In this document: positions 23,865 to 36,500 of the stretch, piece by piece
How positions within the stretch are numbered: the first letter of the stretch is position 1
Layout: every line of letters begins with the position of its first letter
DNA from: Hevea brasiliensis
Taxonomy: Eukaryota > Streptophyta > Magnoliopsida > Malpighiales > Euphorbiaceae
Length of the DNA stretch: 64,000 nt
Direction of reading: 5' to 3'
Assembly (NCBI RefSeq): GCF_030052815.1
Contig: NC_079510.1
Location: 36,924,358 to 36,988,357 of the forward strand
Translations under genes and position numbers: made by a program
The notes under the pieces: generated by a model
Database searches by the model: none
What the model was told of the DNA's origin: nothing
Seen by the model: only the letters and a program-made list of their open reading frames with translations

Positions 23865-24583
23865 AGCTGACTGATATATATGGTTTCTTATGTTATAAGC
23901 ATGTTTATGATATGAGACCACCGTAGAATTCAGATTTTATGCCAATGGTTGTTCTATATCAGCATAACGGAGGTGCTTTCTTAGATATAGTTGAAAATTT
24001 TCCCCATTTTGTGTAGGTAGTTTGTTAGCTATAGTTCTATATCATGAATTTGGTTCAAGTTTATTGGGATAACACATCTGGTTATTTTTGCCATACTCTA
24101 TTATATCTCAAAACAAATAAACTGCAGTTCAAATTTTGGTAAACTGTGGTCTGTATATTCATCAAGAAAATAATAACAGTGTTATGCCATTTTATCATAA
24201 ACAATGTGTTCTAAATTTTCACTATATGTTCCAATGTAAAATTTAATATTGCATAGGATACTATTTCAAGGTACCAAAACTAATCTGATATTCAAACTTA
24301 ATGTCTCATTTAGAATGATGAAGTTTTGAGTTCAAATAAATTTAAATCAGCTAACTTGATCTTTAAAGACCTTTAGTGTATCTATGATAGATTGTGCAGA
24401 GAATATTGATTTTCATTGGAAAAACATATCTACATTTGTTGATAAGTGGACAAATTTAAGCGTCGTAGGCATGATGCCAATTATATAAAATTTAGAGTTG
24501 TGTGTCGGACAAATCATCTCCAATTCTATCATGTTAAATCTTACACCAGAACTTCTTCTGTCAGGTAAATTTGTCAATTACAG
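23865..24583 (+). other. gp210 intron sequence before the first visible exon
   Basis: AT-rich, with no gene or repeat I can name. It ends in the acceptor TTACAG at 24578-24583. Confidence 0.6.
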
Positions 24584-27500
24584 GGGGAAGCTGTCTTTTA
24601 GAAGCTGCTGTGAATGATTCTCATGTGGTAGAGGTTATTCAATCCCCACCAGGCATGCAGTGCTTTCATTTGACTCTCTCCCCTAAAGGGTTGGGGACTG
24701 CACTTGTGACAGTTTTTGATATTGGGCTTGCTCCTACTATTACAGCTTCTGCTGTGGTAATGTGTTTCTCCTTTTCTTTCTTTTTTATTATGCTGTCTAA
24801 CATGAAAAATTTTCAGCTGGGTTGTAGTGTTGCCACATCAAAAATTTCAAAGTCTTCAACTAAATGCTAATTTTGATAAATTTATTATCTTAATATGTAC
24901 TATCAAAGTTTATGCTAAATTTGCTATATATATTCAAAGGTTTCGTTTATGTTAGAAGAAATGTGGGATAATTTATTTTAAGCAAGGTAAAGAGGAAATA
25001 CAAGATTAGCATGGCAGAAATGAGAATGCTAAGATGGATATGTAGAAATATGAGAATGGACCATATAAGAAATGAATGCATTTCTAAGAAGGTGGAAGTG
25101 GCAACCATTGAGGAAAGTTGAGAGGAGGACGAGTTGATTTGCACTTGTGCATTATGGACCATTATGTATCAATGCGCAAAGTTGGAGCATGTTGAAATTG
25201 CAAGAAAAAGGAAATTTGCAAGAAAAAGGAAATCGTGGGGGAAGAGTGGATGACTGTGGGGGAAGTAGTGAAAAGGGATTTTAGTGACCCTAATTATTTT
25301 GAATATGTAGCCCTACCCTTGTTGGAGTGAAGGAAAAGGATCTGTATACCAACGCCAACTAATTTGGAATTAAAATTTAGTTGATTAAGTAAAAGGGGCT
25401 ATGCCACCGTGGTAGTGAGACATTATAACTGTCCGCACCCTTCATTTTAAATTATCAATAAAGTTGACCAACGCTTTAAGAAATAATCCTCAACATGAAT
25501 TTTGGTGACCTCTCTCCCCGCCTTTTCTTTTGAAAAATGAAAATTGCAAATTAACCATTCTTTTCCTTGAAATGTATAAATTTTTGTCAAAGCCTACCTG
25601 ATACTCTATATTTGCGTTTTCATTCTCTTGTATTGTTATGTTTTCACCTAAGAAGCATCCTTGAAGTGCTAGGGAAGGTTGTGTAAATCTTAGTGTTTCA
25701 TCAAGTTTGGGTTTAATAACACCTGGATATTACAACTATGTTAGTGCAGCAGTGACATGCTTCTGGAGTTCTTGTTTACTTGGCTAGCATCCTTATTTGT
25801 TCTTTTCTGTTGATTTCGTTAGCCTACTAACCGTAATGATAATTGCTAAATGTCTGCCAACACGTGAACTTTCCAGCAGCTTGTATCATGTAAATGCAAG
25901 AATAGTCATCAGGCAGCTGTATATGTATGTTCTCAAATGAATTCTTTCTGATTTCAAAGACATATTTTATGTATGAGTCAATTGAAATTCTTTTATGATG
26001 CACAGTTAATTCAACCAGTAGAGTAAGTGAAAAAAGTAATTATATGGTGTTGGGAATTTTGTTTTTTAATCCTCGGTTATCAGTAATGATATATCTTGCT
26101 CATCCATATAATTAATATTTTTAACACGTTGTCTAAAGCATATGAGTTTATAACTCTCAGCTTCTCTTTTTTTCTTTCTTTTTTTTTTTTCCCTCTTATT
26201 TACTTATTTCTGATATTTCACATGCTGTAATTCTTGTATTCACTGTTCTACATACTTGTGCAGTTTCTCATGGGGCATATGTTTTCAGGTCCAAGTAGCG
26301 GAAGTAGACTGGATTAAGATTGTGTCGGGAGAAGAAATAAGCCTTATGGTGCGTTTTGTGGTATCTGACTTTTTTTTTTTTTTTTTTTTTTCTGAACTAA
26401 TATTTTATCATTATACTTTCCCAATTTCAGGAAGGAGAGTCATCATCCATAGATCTAATGGCTGGTATTAAAGATGGAAGTATATTTGACACTAATCAGG
26501 TTTTAATTGATCTTATTTGATCAATTTACACTTTTGCGACAGCCTTTTTTTTTGTCCAGTTCATCTCATGTTGGCGTGCTCTTTAAACAAGATCCATTGG
26601 GAGACTTGCATTGAATTTGGATATTTGTAAGGGCATGCATGCTGAGAATAGAGACTTGTAAATTTTCTTAGCCTAGTTGGTCTCTCCTGTTTCATATTCA
26701 ATGGTCTAAATTGTTTTCTGTTTCCCTGCATGGTGCATGCAGTAATTTTCATCTGAGCCATGTTTTCTTGTTTTAAGATCCTAAGAATTTTAATGTTTGT
26801 AAATTTTGTTGCAGTATGCTTACATGGAGTTTCATGTATGGATTGAGGATGATATAGTTGAACTTGTAGATGATAATGATATCCCAAGTTCCAGTGGTGG
26901 GCGCGTTAATAGACCAAACTTCAAAATTATTGCTAGAAATCTTGGGATCACAGCTCTTTATGTAAGTTCCTTGTTTGAGTCTATGCCAATATATATTGTC
27001 CATTGGCTTCCTTTATCATGTTTCTTTATTTGGCAACGCTTGATTGTGCCCATTGATGGTTGATCTTGAGATCAGGTCAGTGCCAAACAACAATCTGGAC
27101 ATGAAATACTGAGCCAACCAATAAAGATAGAAGTCTATGCACCATTGAGAATTCACCCGCATGATATATTCTTGGTACCAGGTTCATCTTATGTGGTATG
27201 ATCTGGAATCTTTTGAGTCTCTCTTTTTAGATATAACTTTAAGTTTGGAGTGTGAAGAAAATCAACATAGAATTTCTTGTAGTTGCTGTATTCATATTTA
27301 TATGCGACTCTACTTTCTCCACTAACTTCAGTTTTTTTTTTTTAAAACATTATTGTGCTAAATTATGTGAGTGCATAGTTCTCAATTACTACCCTTTTGT
27401 ATTTAATTTAATTACTTAAAATATTTATCTTACTGTTCTTTTACATGTTTCTTGTTAATTGAATGACATGTTTTGTGCTTAGCTTACTGTGAAAGGAGGC

Positions 27501-30500
27501 CCAACTATTGGTGTGGATGTTGAGCATGCAACCTTGGATGACAGAATAGCAACCATTGACAGATCTTCTGGACAAGTATCTGCAATTTCACCTGGGAACA
27601 CGGTAAGATATGATGCTCAGCTGAAACTCAACTCTTGTGAACCTTGAAATAGGAGTTCTGTATTGTAGCTTTTGTAACATTTATGTGGATTGGATTAAGA
27701 CTTGGTCACGTTGAGTATCTTATGAGGTTAATTTTTACATACTTGAAGTGTTGATTGTTTAGCATCTTCTGGATGAATATCTTTTATTTATTTATTTTTA
27801 TTTTTCTGTGCCTAAAATGGATGCACGAATTATCTTTCTCATCAAGAACTGGTTGAAATGTATGGTTGTATGAGATTGTAATTTGTATGTTCTTTTTAGG
27901 AGCAGTCTCGGTGCTCCATCATCTCTCTCTCTCTCTCTCTCTCTCATATGGTAGTGAATGGAGTCACCTGTATGCTACTATATGCTTTGGAACCATCCCC
28001 CTAAGCCTTGACAAATGGTAGGAAGGAGAATATATTTTTCTCCCTCTGTTTCTGCTTGCAAATGAATGTGACAAGGTCTGATTTGGACCCATCAACCTGT
28101 CTGAAATAAATGAGTTCTGATTTTTCACCCTGCAAGAGGATATTGACGGTACATAATGAGCTGTGCTATTTAGGATCAGGCTGTATGGTATTGGGATCGG
28201 TGTGTATATTTTTTTTTTTATGTATTGCAGTTTTGCCTATTTCATTTAGATAAAATAAGGAATCTAAAATGGCATCTCCAATTCAGTATTCTAATGAACC
28301 AATCAATCAAGTTCTGTCGATTGCCATTTCTCTCCATAATCAAGGAATTGCTGGCTCTTCAAATTGATCTTTTTCTTCAACTAGTTTGTGTTTATTTAAA
28401 CGTAGCATGCTTGCCTCATTTTATTTATTGCTTTTATGGTCAGACAATCGTTTCCACAGTCTATGGGAATGGAGATGTTGTGATTTGTCAAGCATATTGT
28501 AATGTTAAAGTGGGAGTTCCTTCTTCAGCGATATTGAATGTACAAAGTGAACAGCTTGATGTTGGTCGTGACATGCCAATACATCCTTCATTTCCTGAGG
28601 CAAGAATAAGCAACCAAAAGCAGTTTCTTTATCAATTTCCCTTATTGCTTCTTGAGTTCTGACTGAGTTGCTTTTGTTGTCAGGGTGATCTATTTTCCTT
28701 TTATGAGCTCTGCAAAAAGTACAAGTGGACTGTAGATGATGAAAAGGTAAGAATAAGTGCAGTCTTGTTACTGTTGTTTCATCTTTCTTTACTCATATAT
28801 GTCTGCTGAATGGATTCAGGTGTTGAATTTCTACAAAGCAGAAGGCTTAAATGGTGAAAAGAATTGGTTCCAATTGGATGACGAGAAAGAACTTGGTTTT
28901 ATCAAAGTGTTGTATGGAAGGTATCCTGTACATCACAGTTTGTATAAAATCTGGAGCATAACTGATGAAGCAATTCTTCTTGTGCTATAGTTTTATAATT
29001 TGCATTCTATTTAGGATGTTTTAAGTTTATAAACCAGGCTAGTTTTTGTTTCCCCTTATAGTCTTTGGAGCTCATCTTCTCTATCCTCGTCTCTGTATAA
29101 GTGTGTCTCATGAGAAATTATCATTCATTCCAGTTCTGCAGGCAGGACAAGTGTTGCGGTTGCATTTACATGTGACTTTGTTTCTACTTCTTACTCACAG
29201 ACTAGACTTTACAATGCATCCATATCGTTATTGGTTGTTCCTGATCTACCTCTTGCTCTTGGAGTTCCAATAACATGGATTCTTCCTCCTCATTACATTA
29301 CATCTAGTATTTTGCCTTCTTGTTTGGAATCACATGGCCTATCAGATTGTCAGAGTCGCAAAGGAACAATTACCTATTCTTTACTAAGAAGTTGTGAAAA
29401 GAATGAAGTTTGGCAAAAGGATGCAATTTCTATAGATGGAGATAGAATTAAAACAATGGAGAGCACAAATCTCGCATGCATACAGGCCAAAGATCGGACA
29501 ACTGGAAGGATTGAGATTGCATCTTGTGTTAGGGTTGCTGAGGTATTAATGTTAAAAAAGTATTATATTCATATTGTTCCGTCTATTTTCCTTCATGCAA
29601 CTTATATTTATGTGATTGAGAATGAACAACTGTTTCTGCTTTCTAATATTATCTTTGACTCTTCGGTATATTATCATTTATTGCAATGTAAGTTGCATCT
29701 TGCATGCCTTTAGATAATAGATTTCAAGTGTCAAAAGTTATGCTGTTTTCTAAATTGGAAACTTTTGGAGTGATTAGCGTTTAACAAAATGGTAGTGTGT
29801 GCTTAAATGTTAGATTTGACTGTTGAAGTAGGTATTTTGGAGAGAAAATTCTTTTATTTCTATATGTAAAAAACTTTGAACACTTCCTCCTATTTATACA
29901 ATGATTTTAGAACTAAAAAAGAATCCTAGATACATTAGAAGACTAATCACAGAAGGATGAAAGCAATTACAATTACATTCAAACTCTACAATGTTTGAAA
30001 CACTCCTTAAGGGGATAAAACACAGGATTCCAATACTCTCCCTCAAGTTGGTTCATATATGTTACACATGCCCAACTTGCAGACCAAAGGAATGATTTAC
30101 TGCTTAATCCTTGAGTAAACACATCGGCCACTTGTTCTTTTGAAGTAACATGAGAGACACATAAAGATCCATCCACTATTTTCTCCTTTATGAAGTGTCG
30201 ATCAATATCAGTATGCTTGGTCTGATTATATTGAACTGGATTATGAACTATACTAATAGCAGCTTTGTTGTCACAATTCAAGGACAATTTATTTGTTTCT
30301 GATAGTCTTATTTCTTCCATCAATTTCCGTAACCACAGTAACTCACAAATACCCTGTGCCATAGCTCTGTATTCTGTTTCTGCACTGGACCTTGCTATTA
30401 CATTTTTCTTTTTACTTCTCCAAGTGACTAAATTGCCATCAACAAAAGTACAATAACCTGATGTTGACCTCCTATCATCAAGAGATCCAGCCCAATCTAC

Positions 30501-33500
30501 ATCTGTAAAGGCTTTTACTTGGAGATAGCCATGCTTTGGAAAAAGAAGTCCCTTTCTTGGTGCAGATTTTAAATACCTTAACATGTGAAAGATGGCCTCT
30601 AAGTGAGGTTTTTGAGGATTGTGCATGTACTAACTCACTAAGCTTACAGCATATGCTATGTCTGGTTTAATATGAGAGAGATAAATCAATCTCCCAACTA
30701 ACCTCTGATATCTTCGTGTCAACTGACTCCCTAACTCTTGCTTGCAACTTGTGATTAGCTTCAATAGGAGATTCTACTGGTTTACATCCCAAAATGCCAG
30801 TCTCATTTAAGAGATCCAATGTGTACTTTCTTTGAGAAATAAAAATCCTTCTGTCTGATTTGGCAACTTCTATTCCCAGGTACCTTAATTTACCCAAGTC
30901 TTTAATTTCAAATTCCTATGCCAAGCGTTCCTTTAGATGAACAATTTCTTCCTTATCATCTCCTATTACAACTATATCATCAACATAGACAATAAGCAGT
31001 GTGATCTTCCCTCTATGATGTTTCATAAATAGAGTGTGATTAGCATTGTTTTGATGGTACCCAAAGGAAGTCATGGCCTCATTAAACCTGTCAAACCCTG
31101 CTTTTGGTGACTGCTTCAAGCCATATAATGCCTTCTTCAATCTACATGTTTTTCCTTTGGTCTTTTTATCCTCAAATCCTGGAGAAATCTCCATGTATAC
31201 TTCTTTTTCTAAATCTCCATGCAAAAAAGCATTTTTAACATCAAACTGCTATAGGTCCCATTTAAGGTTTACGGCACATGACAGTAAGATCCTGATAGTA
31301 TTTATCTTTGTAACAGGGGCAAAGGTTTCCTGATAATCTACCCATATGTCTGAGTAAAGCCTTCTGCCACTAGCTTGGCATTATATCTTTCAATGGAACC
31401 ATCTGCTTTATATTTCACAGTAAACACCCATTTGCATTCAATCAGTTTCTTTTACAATGGAAGATTAACAAGATCCCATGTCTCATTTTTTGAGAGAGTC
31501 TTCTTCTCTTCTACCATGGCAACGTTCCATTTTGAATCAAGGTATGCTTTCTTCCAATTCTGTGGGATAGAAACAGAAGGAACAGACAAGACAAAGGCTC
31601 TATATAAAGGAGATAAAGAATCATAGGAAACAAACTTAGATATAGGATGTTTGGTGCAAGCCCTAACTCCTTTTTTGTGAGCAATGGGTATATTAAGATC
31701 ATCAACAAAAGAATTAAAATTAGATTGAGTATCAGGAAAAGGGGTCTTACCACATAATTCTACAGCTTCAGGATGTGCAGGAGCTAAATCCAGGGATTCT
31801 GACTGATTAAGTGTATCATGCTCAATGACTATATCTGTCTTATCACGACAAGAGTAAGTTCTTAAATCCATTCTATTCAATCTCTTTGTAGGTTGAGGAG
31901 TAATTGGTCTATCCTCACTACTCTTATTCTCACTACTCAGATTAGGTTCAAGTCTAAGAATCTCCCCCTGAAAAGGAGTAGGGAAGGTGACCTCTTCCTT
32001 ATTGTTCTCCTCCTAAAGAGGTAACTAGAAATAGGGTTCAGATTCCCTAAAGGTGACATCCATAATTACAAAATATTTCCTTGAAGGAGGATGATAACAC
32101 TTATACTCTTTTTGAGTACTAAAATAACCCACAAATACACATTTTATTGCTCTAGGTTCTAATTTCCTGACAGGTGACTTATGAATAAAGCAAACACACC
32201 CAAACACTTTTGGAGGAATAGTTTAAGAACTCTGACCTTTAAGAACTTCCAAAGGACTCTTAAAGTTTAGTGTGTGAAGGGGCATCCAATTAATAAGATA
32301 TGTTGCAAAAAGAACGGCATTCCCCCCAGTAACACTTGGGAAGATACATTGTGAACATAAGGGATCTAGCCACTTCAAGTAAATGCCTATTTTTCCTTTC
32401 AGACACTCCATTTTGTGCACTAGTATTCGCACAATTAATTGATGTAGGATCCCATGTGAATCTAAATAAGATTGGAAAATTTTGTTCATATACTCTGTCC
32501 CATTATCAGTTCTTAAAATTTTGACTTGTGCATTAAAATGGGTGCAAATCATTTTATGAAATTGTTGAAAACATGAAAATACTTCATTCTTAGCTCTTAA
32601 CAAATAAACCCAAGTCAATCTAGTGCAACAATCAATGAAAGTAACAAACCATCTATAACCAGATAATGAGACCTTTTGAGCAAGGCCCCATACGTCAGAA
32701 TGAATAGTCATAAAAAGAGTCAAAGTTTTAGTATTTTTTGAAGGATAAGAATTCCTTGTGTGTTTAGCAAGTTCACAAGCATCACAAACTAATAATCTGA
32801 TTTGCATGGTCTAAACAAAATGAGATATAACCTTTCTAAGGTTGAAAAAGAAGGATGTCCTAATCTTTTATGCTACTGAATGATCTCCTGATCAGCTCCT
32901 ACTGAATTTCCTAGCAAAGCTTTAGGATTTGAGAAACCAACACAGTCATCCAGCAAATATAAGCTATCTTGCATTCTACTACTGCTAATCATTCTCTTTG
33001 TTTTCAGCTCCTGAAATATGCAATAAGTAGGAAAAAAAATTCAATTTTGTAATTAAGGGCTTTAATAATAGAGCTAACAGACAAAAGGTTAATAGGAAAA
33101 CTAGGCACATGTAAAACTGAAGTGAGATTTATAGTGGGAGTATATTTAATAAAACTTGTTCCTGAGATACTGGCTAAAGATCCATCCGCTATGCGAACTT
33201 TATCTTTCTCTGAACATGGAGAATAGGTTGTAAATTTATTTGAAGAGCCTGTCATGTGCTTATTTGCTCTAGAATCTATAACCCAAAGAGATTTTTCAAA
33301 ATTGGCAAGAAAAACATTACCTGATTTAACAAAATTAGAAGAGGCAACTGTGGTTGCATTGAATTAATTAACCAGGACATTACAAGGGAATTCTCTGATC
33401 CCACTGGCTATGAGTAGAACTACCAACTTCTGGTTTTGTATTATTCCTGGTAATATATCCTTGTGGTCCTCTAGCCTGAATAAATAACAAATACGATCTT

Positions 33501-36500
33501 GACCATGCAAGATAGTTAGTGCCATCAAACTTTACGGGACTAATATGTAGAGAAGGATTGTCACCAATTGGGCTTCTCTTTGTTTCAGTTAGGTCTTTTC
33601 CCTCAGACATTTGTTAAACAACAAGCCAAGAAAGAAAACAGCAACGATTTGCAAAAAAAATAACAGCGACAGTGAAAGGGAAGAAAGGATTATGGGATCA
33701 AAGGTGCAAACCAAGGGTTGGAAACAGGTGGGTAGAGGCGCGAGACCTTGGGAAGACTGCCGGAGGAGGACTCGGCCTGAAACAGAGCTTAAAAGTAGGC
33801 CCACGCACCGGCACGTGTGATCGGCAGCAAGAATTGAAATGGTGCGTGTGACCACGCGCAGTGCCAGAAGGAGCTGGTTTTTCGAGGACAGACTGATCGG
33901 CAACTGTCCTTCCTTCCAGGATGGGCGGTAATAGTCAACTCCCTCTTTGATTGTGCTGAGAAGCCTACCCTAGCAAACCCTAACTTTGGTTGCAGCAGTG
34001 TTTTACACCAAAAATAAATGGCTGAGCTCTAATACAATGTTGAAGTAGGTATTTTGGAGAGAAAAATCTTTCATTTCTATATGTAAAAAACTCTGAACAC
34101 TTCCCCCTATCTATACAATGATTTTAGAACTAAAAAAGAAACCTAGATACATTAGAAGACTAATCATAGAAGGAAGAAAGCAATTACAATTACATACAAA
34201 CTCTGCAATGTTTGAAACACTCCTAAAGGGGATAAAATATAGGATTCCAACATTGACCCAGTATCCTTACTCCATAGAGTATAGCTATAACATTGAAGTG
34301 TCTCAAAAATTTTCCTTAGTTTATATTTGGTAGGACATATTCAAAGCTGTTTTACAATACATGTCCCATTACTTTGTTTGGTTATATAGGTAAAGTCCAA
34401 TGTAATGTGATGCCACTTTACATTATATAATTACTAGAACTAATGTAATGGCGCCCTTTACATACAAATCATGATTATTTTACTTTAGTACTTTTTTTGT
34501 AGTTCCACCATCCCCACCATTGTCCCTGTTGCCTTTGCTTCCATCACTTTGCCATCATCACCACCACCACTACCATCAAATAATTACATTACATTAGTTT
34601 TCATTTTTGCAAGCAAACATAGCAATAAATTACCTTTACATTTGGTTACGTTACATTCTACTAAACATCCTTAGTCCTTTACAAACTAGATTGTGTTTAT
34701 GACACATTGTCAGTCTAGCGTTCTTGTGAGGTAGGTATTTCCCCAAAAGGAAAATATTATTAGTAGGCATTGGGGTGTGCAACCAAGTATAAATAAAAAA
34801 AAAAATCATTATAGAAAAATTAGGCGAAGTTAGGGAGGGGCTTTTCCTCTCCCTTGAGGCCTTCATGTTTCCCTTTAAGCATCATCGAGAGGTATATAAT
34901 TGTAATAGTTGTGACTCGCTATGCTAACATATCATTATATTCTCAAAATTTCGAAAAAGTTTAACAGGTCTTTTTTGTTTGGAGATCTTTTAGTGCTGAA
35001 GGTTTTATATTTTCACTTCAATGCTCCTTCTGGCTGATGTCATTAAAATCATAAATAGTGGTGGCTGAGTACCATAAATTTCACAATTGAATACCATTCA
35101 TGTGGCACCTACATATGATGAAAAAAGAAACATTTTATACAATGTGTAGTTTTACTTCTTATGGAATGGGTACTAAATATACATAACTTTAATGATGTCC
35201 AGCAAGATGGTAATGACTACTAAGGTAATAATAGAAAAATCTTGGTTAAGGGAATGAAAAAAAAGATTACGGCTCCTAAATTAGAAACCAGTAAACCACA
35301 AGGTTTGGTTATAAATTTTTTCCTAAATTTTCTCCGTGATGTGGTAACTTTGTAGCTTTAGCTTGGTTAATTGTGATACCTAACGCCTTTGCCTATTTCC
35401 TTTGACTGCATCTGCTCATCTTCTTGACGTTCTTGTGAAGAGTCTTACAAAATATTTCAATGCTGTGTATTCTGGTCAGGTGGCTCAAATAAGAATAACA
35501 AGCAAGGAGTTTCCGTTCCATGTAACTCATGTTGCTATCGGCGCTGAACTTGATCTTCCCATAAGCTATTTCGATGCTTTAGGTATTTAAGTTTTATAAT
35601 TAATTTACAGTTTATATCTCCAGATTGAGTTCTCATCATTCTTGTGTTTTGTAATTTAACCAGGAAATCCCTTCTTTGAAGCACACAATGTTGTTTCCTA
35701 TCATGCCGACACTAACTATCATGATATTGTCTCCATAGATGATACAAAAAATGGTAGTGGGGGAATCCATCTGAAGGTTTGTTGATAAAGTTAATAGAAC
35801 TAATGAAATTGAGATAGGCAGGGACTTGAACGTTCTGCCATTTTACTTGTCAATTAAAATTAATCATACAAACTGTATTAATATGGAGCATCACATTTTG
35901 TCATACAAATGCACAACTATTTTACTTTTGCATGTACCTGCCAAAATTTTGCCAGCTGTGTGTGTAACTGAAAATTCTGTGTTCCTTTCTGGCTGAAGGC
36001 AATGCGTTATGGTAGAGCTCTTTTACGAGTATCATTCAGCAGTAATCCAGAGAAGTCTGACTATATGCTGGTAAGTATTTGTCTTTTTATGAACACTGAA
36101 ACTATTTGCAACTTGGAAGTAATTCAGTGCAATCTAGCCATATTTTTCTTTCACTATCTCATGAGAATCTGAGTTTCTTTAAACTGTTGTCTAGGAAGGG
36201 AAAAAGAATTTAGGTAAAGAGCTTGCCTTTCCTTGCTGATGTGCTTAAGCTTGATTCGATTTATTATTTAGATCATTTTATGCCTCTTCTAAAACATTAT
36301 AATCTCTACTTTAAATTATTTTTGGTCTTTCCAACTCAGTTCATTATATTCATATTATTATAATTAAAGACAAAAATGCTTTTTTTTTTTTTTTTTTATC
36401 TGGTCATAACCTGTTGTTTTACTTACTAAATGGTAGCAAGTGGGGTCACATCTTGGATGTCCTAGGTCAATCATCATGGTATAAGTTGATCGCTGCTAAG

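Larger units (their letters stand above)
29821..34252 (-). mobile_element. Copia G, full length, in gp210 intron 10
   Basis: Minus strand, 4432 bp, with LTRs of 215 bp each (29821-30035 and 34038-34252). They differ at about 14 sites by eye, so this copy is older than B. The TSD is TTGAC (29816-29820 and 34253-34257). The primer-binding site is a variant, TTGTATTAGAGC (rc of 34026-34037). A polypurine tract GAGGGAGAG is the rc of 30036-30044. The LTR sequence belongs to a different family from A-F. The element is antisense to gp210, and its removal leaves an ordinary intron of about 1.5 kb. Confidence 0.95.

Noticed and set aside
29046..29133. Extension of gp210 exon 10 to the upstream acceptor near 29061
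   Set aside because: The extended frame meets a TGA; the acceptor at 29133 gives the conserved SAGRTSV join.
29146..29542. Alternative acceptor of gp210 exon 10 at 29145
   Set aside because: It is in frame but drops the conserved SAG residues before RTSV; kept only as a possible minor isoform.
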